A DNA stretch of 7,852 nt from an uncultured Verrucomicrobia subdivision 3 bacterium. Lineage in GTDB: Bacteria; Verrucomicrobiota; Verrucomicrobiia; Limisphaerales; UBA11358. The stretch spans positions 1 to 7,852 of the forward strand of contig CAIOUK010000121.1 of the NCBI GenBank assembly GCA_903861445.1, read 5' to 3'. The notes beneath the pieces are model-generated. The model saw only the letters and a program-made list of their open reading frames with translations. It was not told the DNA's origin and made no database searches. Made by a program: the position numbers and the translations under genes. Positions within the stretch are counted from its first letter, which is position 1. Every line of letters begins with the position of its first letter. Positions 5,413-7,852 of the stretch are shown here, in pieces.

Positions 5413-7852
5413 GTGCTTTCCACGCAACAGATGGCTGCACTCAACGCTGCGGGCTGCGAAGTCGCGTTCGACAACCGCACGCGCCAACTCTACGCGACCG
5501 ACGCCTCGCATTATCAAATTATCCCCGCAGCCGTTGCGTTTCCCAAAACGACCAAAGAAGCCGGCCACGCCATTCAAGCCGCGCTGGTGGCGGGCATTTC
5601 CGTCACGCCACGCGGCGGCGGCACCGGTCTGGTCGGCGGCGCGCTGGGCGATGGTTTGATAATTGATTTTGCGCACTACAACCGCGCAATTTGGGATTTC
5701 AACCAGGAAGCCAAAACGGTTCGCGTCGGCGCGGGCGTGGTGCTGGATCAGTTGAATCATTTTCTAAAACCTGCCGGGCTGTGTTTCGGCCCGGACGTGG
5801 CCACCAGTTCGCGCGCAACGCTCGGCGGCATGATCGCGAATGATTCTTCCGGCGCCTACTCGTCGGTCTATGGCACCACCGGCCAGCACATTCGCGAAAT
5901 CGAAATCATTCTCGCCGACGGCAAAATCACCCGCGTTGGTGCGCATCTCCCCTCGTTGTCCGCGCACCGCCATCTGGTCGAAGATTTGGTGTCGCTGAAC
6001 TCGCTGCAAATCGCCGAGCAATTTCCGGCGGGCTTGGGCAAACGCTGGCCGGGCTACGGTCTCGCCCGCGCCCTGGCGGAGTCGGACAATTTGATTCCCA
6101 TTTTATGTGGCAGCGAAGGCACGCTGGCGGGAATTTTTTCGGCGGAACTGAATCTCGTCTCGCTGCCAACAGAGCGCGGCGTGGGCCTGCTGTTTTTCGC
6201 ATCCATTGCCGAAGCGATGCAGGCCGCGCAAGCGCTGCTGCCGTTGGAACCGGCGGCCATCGAGCACATTGACCGCCCGCTGTTCGACCAGACGCAGGGC
6301 CATCGCGAATTCCAGGCCGTGCGTGATTTACTCAAGCTGGACGCGCAACCATGCGCGGCCATTTTGCTCGTCGAATTTTTTACCGAGGCAAAAGACAAGC
6401 TCGCGCAACTGCAAAAATTAAAACTCGGACAGCGACAATTGATTTTGAAATCCGAAGCCGAGCGCGCCCTCGTCTGGGCGATGCGCAAAGCCGGGCTTTC
6501 GCTGCTCACCAGCCGCAAGGGCGACGCCAAGCCCGTCTGCGTCATCGAAGACGCGGCGGTGCGCCCGCAGGATTTGCCGGCGTATGTGGCCGGGCTGCAA
6601 GCCATGTTTGCGCGCGTCGGCGTGGAAGCGTCTTTTTACGGCCACGTCGCGGCGGGACTGCTGCACGTCCGGCCCGTGCTGGATTTGCATGATGCCGACG
6701 ACCTGAAAAAATTTCGGCAGATCGCCAACGAAGTAGCCGCCCTCGTCACGCAATTCAAAGGCTCGCTCGCCGCCGAACACGGCGTGGGCATGGCGCGCAC
6801 GGAATTTCTCAAGGGACAAGTCGGCGCGGAGATTTACCGCGTGATGCGCGAAATCAAATCCGCTTTCGACCCGAACAATCTTTTTAATCCCGGCAAAGTC
6901 ATCAGCGACGGGCGTTACAAAATTGACCAGCATTTGCGGCAAGGTTCGGATCGCGTGCTGGAACTGCCGTTTGCGCCGAAGCTCGCCTTTGCCGCGCGCG
7001 ATGAATCCTTCATCGCAAATCTCGAACAGTGCAACGGCTGCGGCACTTGCACGAAATGGACGCCGGTGATGTGCCCGACTTACCTTGCGACCGGCGACGA
7101 AGGCATGTCCACGCGCGGTCGCGCGAACCTCATCCGCGCCGCACTGGAAGGCCGCGAAATCACGGATCCGCTGGGTGCGGCGGAATTGGAATACGCGTTG
7201 AGCAACTGTCTGTCCTGCCGTGCCTGCGTCACCGAATGCCCGTCGAATGTGAACCTGCCGCTGCTCAAGGCGGAATTGCTTCACGCACGCACCCAACGCG
7301 ACGGTCGGACCAAATTCCAGCGATTGGTCAGTTCGCTGGATTTAATCGAGCGCATCGGCAGCGCTTTTCCAAGGCTGGCAAATTCGTTTTTAAGTTCCCG
7401 TTCGGTGAATCACTTGGCGGCCAAATTGTTTGGTTTGGCTCCCGAACGTCCGCCGTTAAAATTCGCGCCGCAGCGATTTGACCGGTGGTTTGCGCGTCGC
7501 CAGAACACGCATTTTCCCCATCGTGGTCAAGTGATTCTCTGGGACGACACCTTTGTGCGCTATCACGAACCACACATTGGCAAGGCCGCCGTCGCCGTGC
7601 TGGAAGCCGCCGGCTACGCCGTCAGCTTGGTCAAAAATCGTAAATGCTGCGGCCGCCCCGCATTCAGCGTCGGCAACCTCGATGAAGTGGAAAAACTCGG
7701 CGCGCACAATCTCGCGCGGCTCGCCGCCGAAGCCGGCACCGCCCCGATTCTTTTTCTCGAACCCAGTTGCTACTCGATGTTCGCCGAGGATTACCGCGAA
7801 CTAAATTTGCCCGAAGCCGCGCACATCAGCGCACGTTGTTTTTTGTTTGAAG
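5413..7852 (+). CDS. FAD-linked oxidase with Fe-S and CCG domains (D-2-hydroxyacid dehydrogenase type), 3'-truncated
   Basis: This large cytoplasmic or membrane-associated flavoprotein oxidises a D-2-hydroxyacid (D-2-hydroxyglutarate, D-lactate or glycolate are the family substrates) and passes electrons through Fe-S clusters to a carrier. The frame stays open for 813 codons to the right edge. Counting from GTG 5413, the FAD-binding domain has PRGGGTGLVGGA (66-77) and FGPDVATSSRAT plus NDSSGAYSSVYG (to about 154). The oxidase C-terminal domain has HVAAGLLH (411-418) and E455-H456, matching metal/substrate residues of D-2-hydroxyglutarate dehydrogenases. Two ferredoxin-like cysteine sets follow (540, 543, 546, 554 and 599, 602, 605, 609), then the first CCG domain with CCGRPAF (from 745) and SCYS (C786). 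The architecture resembles E. coli YdiJ and other single-chain fusions of about 950-1000 residues, so a second CCG segment probably lies beyond the edge. The start may instead be ATG 5431; an in-frame stop at 5401 bars anything earlier. Confidence 0.93.
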   Translation, partial: MLSTQQMAALNAAGCEVAFDNRTRQLYATDASHYQIIPAAVAFPKTTKEAGHAIQAALVAGISVTPRGGGTGLVGGALGDGLIIDFAHYNRAIWDFNQEAKTVRVGAGVVLDQLNHFLKPAGLCFGPDVATSSRATLGGMIANDSSGAYSSVYGTTGQHIREIEIILADGKITRVGAHLPSLSAHRHLVEDLVSLNSLQIAEQFPAGLGKRWPGYGLARALAESDNLIPILCGSEGTLAGIFSAELNLVSLPTERGVGLLFFASIAEAMQAAQALLPLEPAAIEHIDRPLFDQTQGHREFQAVRDLLKLDAQPCAAILLVEFFTEAKDKLAQLQKLKLGQRQLILKSEAERALVWAMRKAGLSLLTSRKGDAKPVCVIEDAAVRPQDLPAYVAGLQAMFARVGVEASFYGHVAAGLLHVRPVLDLHDADDLKKFRQIANEVAALVTQFKGSLAAEHGVGMARTEFLKGQVGAEIYRVMREIKSAFDPNNLFNPGKVISDGRYKIDQHLRQGSDRVLELPFAPKLAFAARDESFIANLEQCNGCGTCTKWTPVMCPTYLATGDEGMSTRGRANLIRAALEGREITDPLGAAELEYALSNCLSCRACVTECPSNVNLPLLKAELLHARTQRDGRTKFQRLVSSLDLIERIGSAFPRLANSFLSSRSVNHLAAKLFGLAPERPPLKFAPQRFDRWFARRQNTHFPHRGQVILWDDTFVRYHEPHIGKAAVAVLEAAGYAVSLVKNRKCCGRPAFSVGNLDEVEKLGAHNLARLAAEAGTAPILFLEPSCYSMFAEDYRELNLPEAAHISARCFLFE

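Noticed and set aside
6418..7296. Long open frame of 292 codons on the minus strand
   Set aside because: It lies antisense to the well-identified Fe-S/FAD gene, matches no family, and is explained by GC-biased codon use of the true frame.

Overview
This looks like part of a chromosome from a moderately GC-rich bacterium, most plausibly a member of the Verrucomicrobiota (Pedosphaera/Limisphaerales-like). That assignment is inferred from protein style, short heptad-type intergenic repeats, a stray LacI-family regulator among housekeeping genes, and starts that mostly lack Shine-Dalgarno sequences. No phylogeny could be run. Both window edges cut genes.

Layout. (1) 1-545, plus: the C-terminal two thirds of NAD kinase. 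(2) 546-642: an intergenic inverted repeat built from 7-bp units. (3) 643-1662, plus: a LacI/GalR-family repressor, convergent with the next gene across 3 nt. (4) 4270-1666, minus: a tight four-gene cluster reading Yip1-family membrane protein, 85-aa soluble protein, 102-aa two-helix membrane protein, mnmE. Gaps are about 12 nt, with one 8-nt overlap. (5) 4271-4356: a divergent promoter region. (6) 4357-4671, plus: an FtsB/DivIC-type septum protein. (7) 4671-4737: a terminator hairpin plus a second 7-bp-periodic inverted repeat. (8) 5300-4740, minus: ribosome recycling factor. (9) 5301-5412: a divergent promoter region. (10) 5413-7852, plus: a large FAD plus Fe-S oxidoreductase of the D-2-hydroxyglutarate/D-lactate/glycolate dehydrogenase type, still open at the right edge.

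Most genes are core functions: NADP supply, tRNA wobble modification (MnmE), ribosome recycling (Frr), cell division (FtsB-like) and 2-hydroxyacid oxidation. There is no mobile element, CRISPR array, tRNA, rRNA or defence locus. I found no convincing new biological system. The points most worth a second look are the small uncharacterised membrane cluster feeding into mnmE, whose 102-aa gene has about 40% GC against about 55-63% around it, and the two heptad-periodic intergenic repeats.
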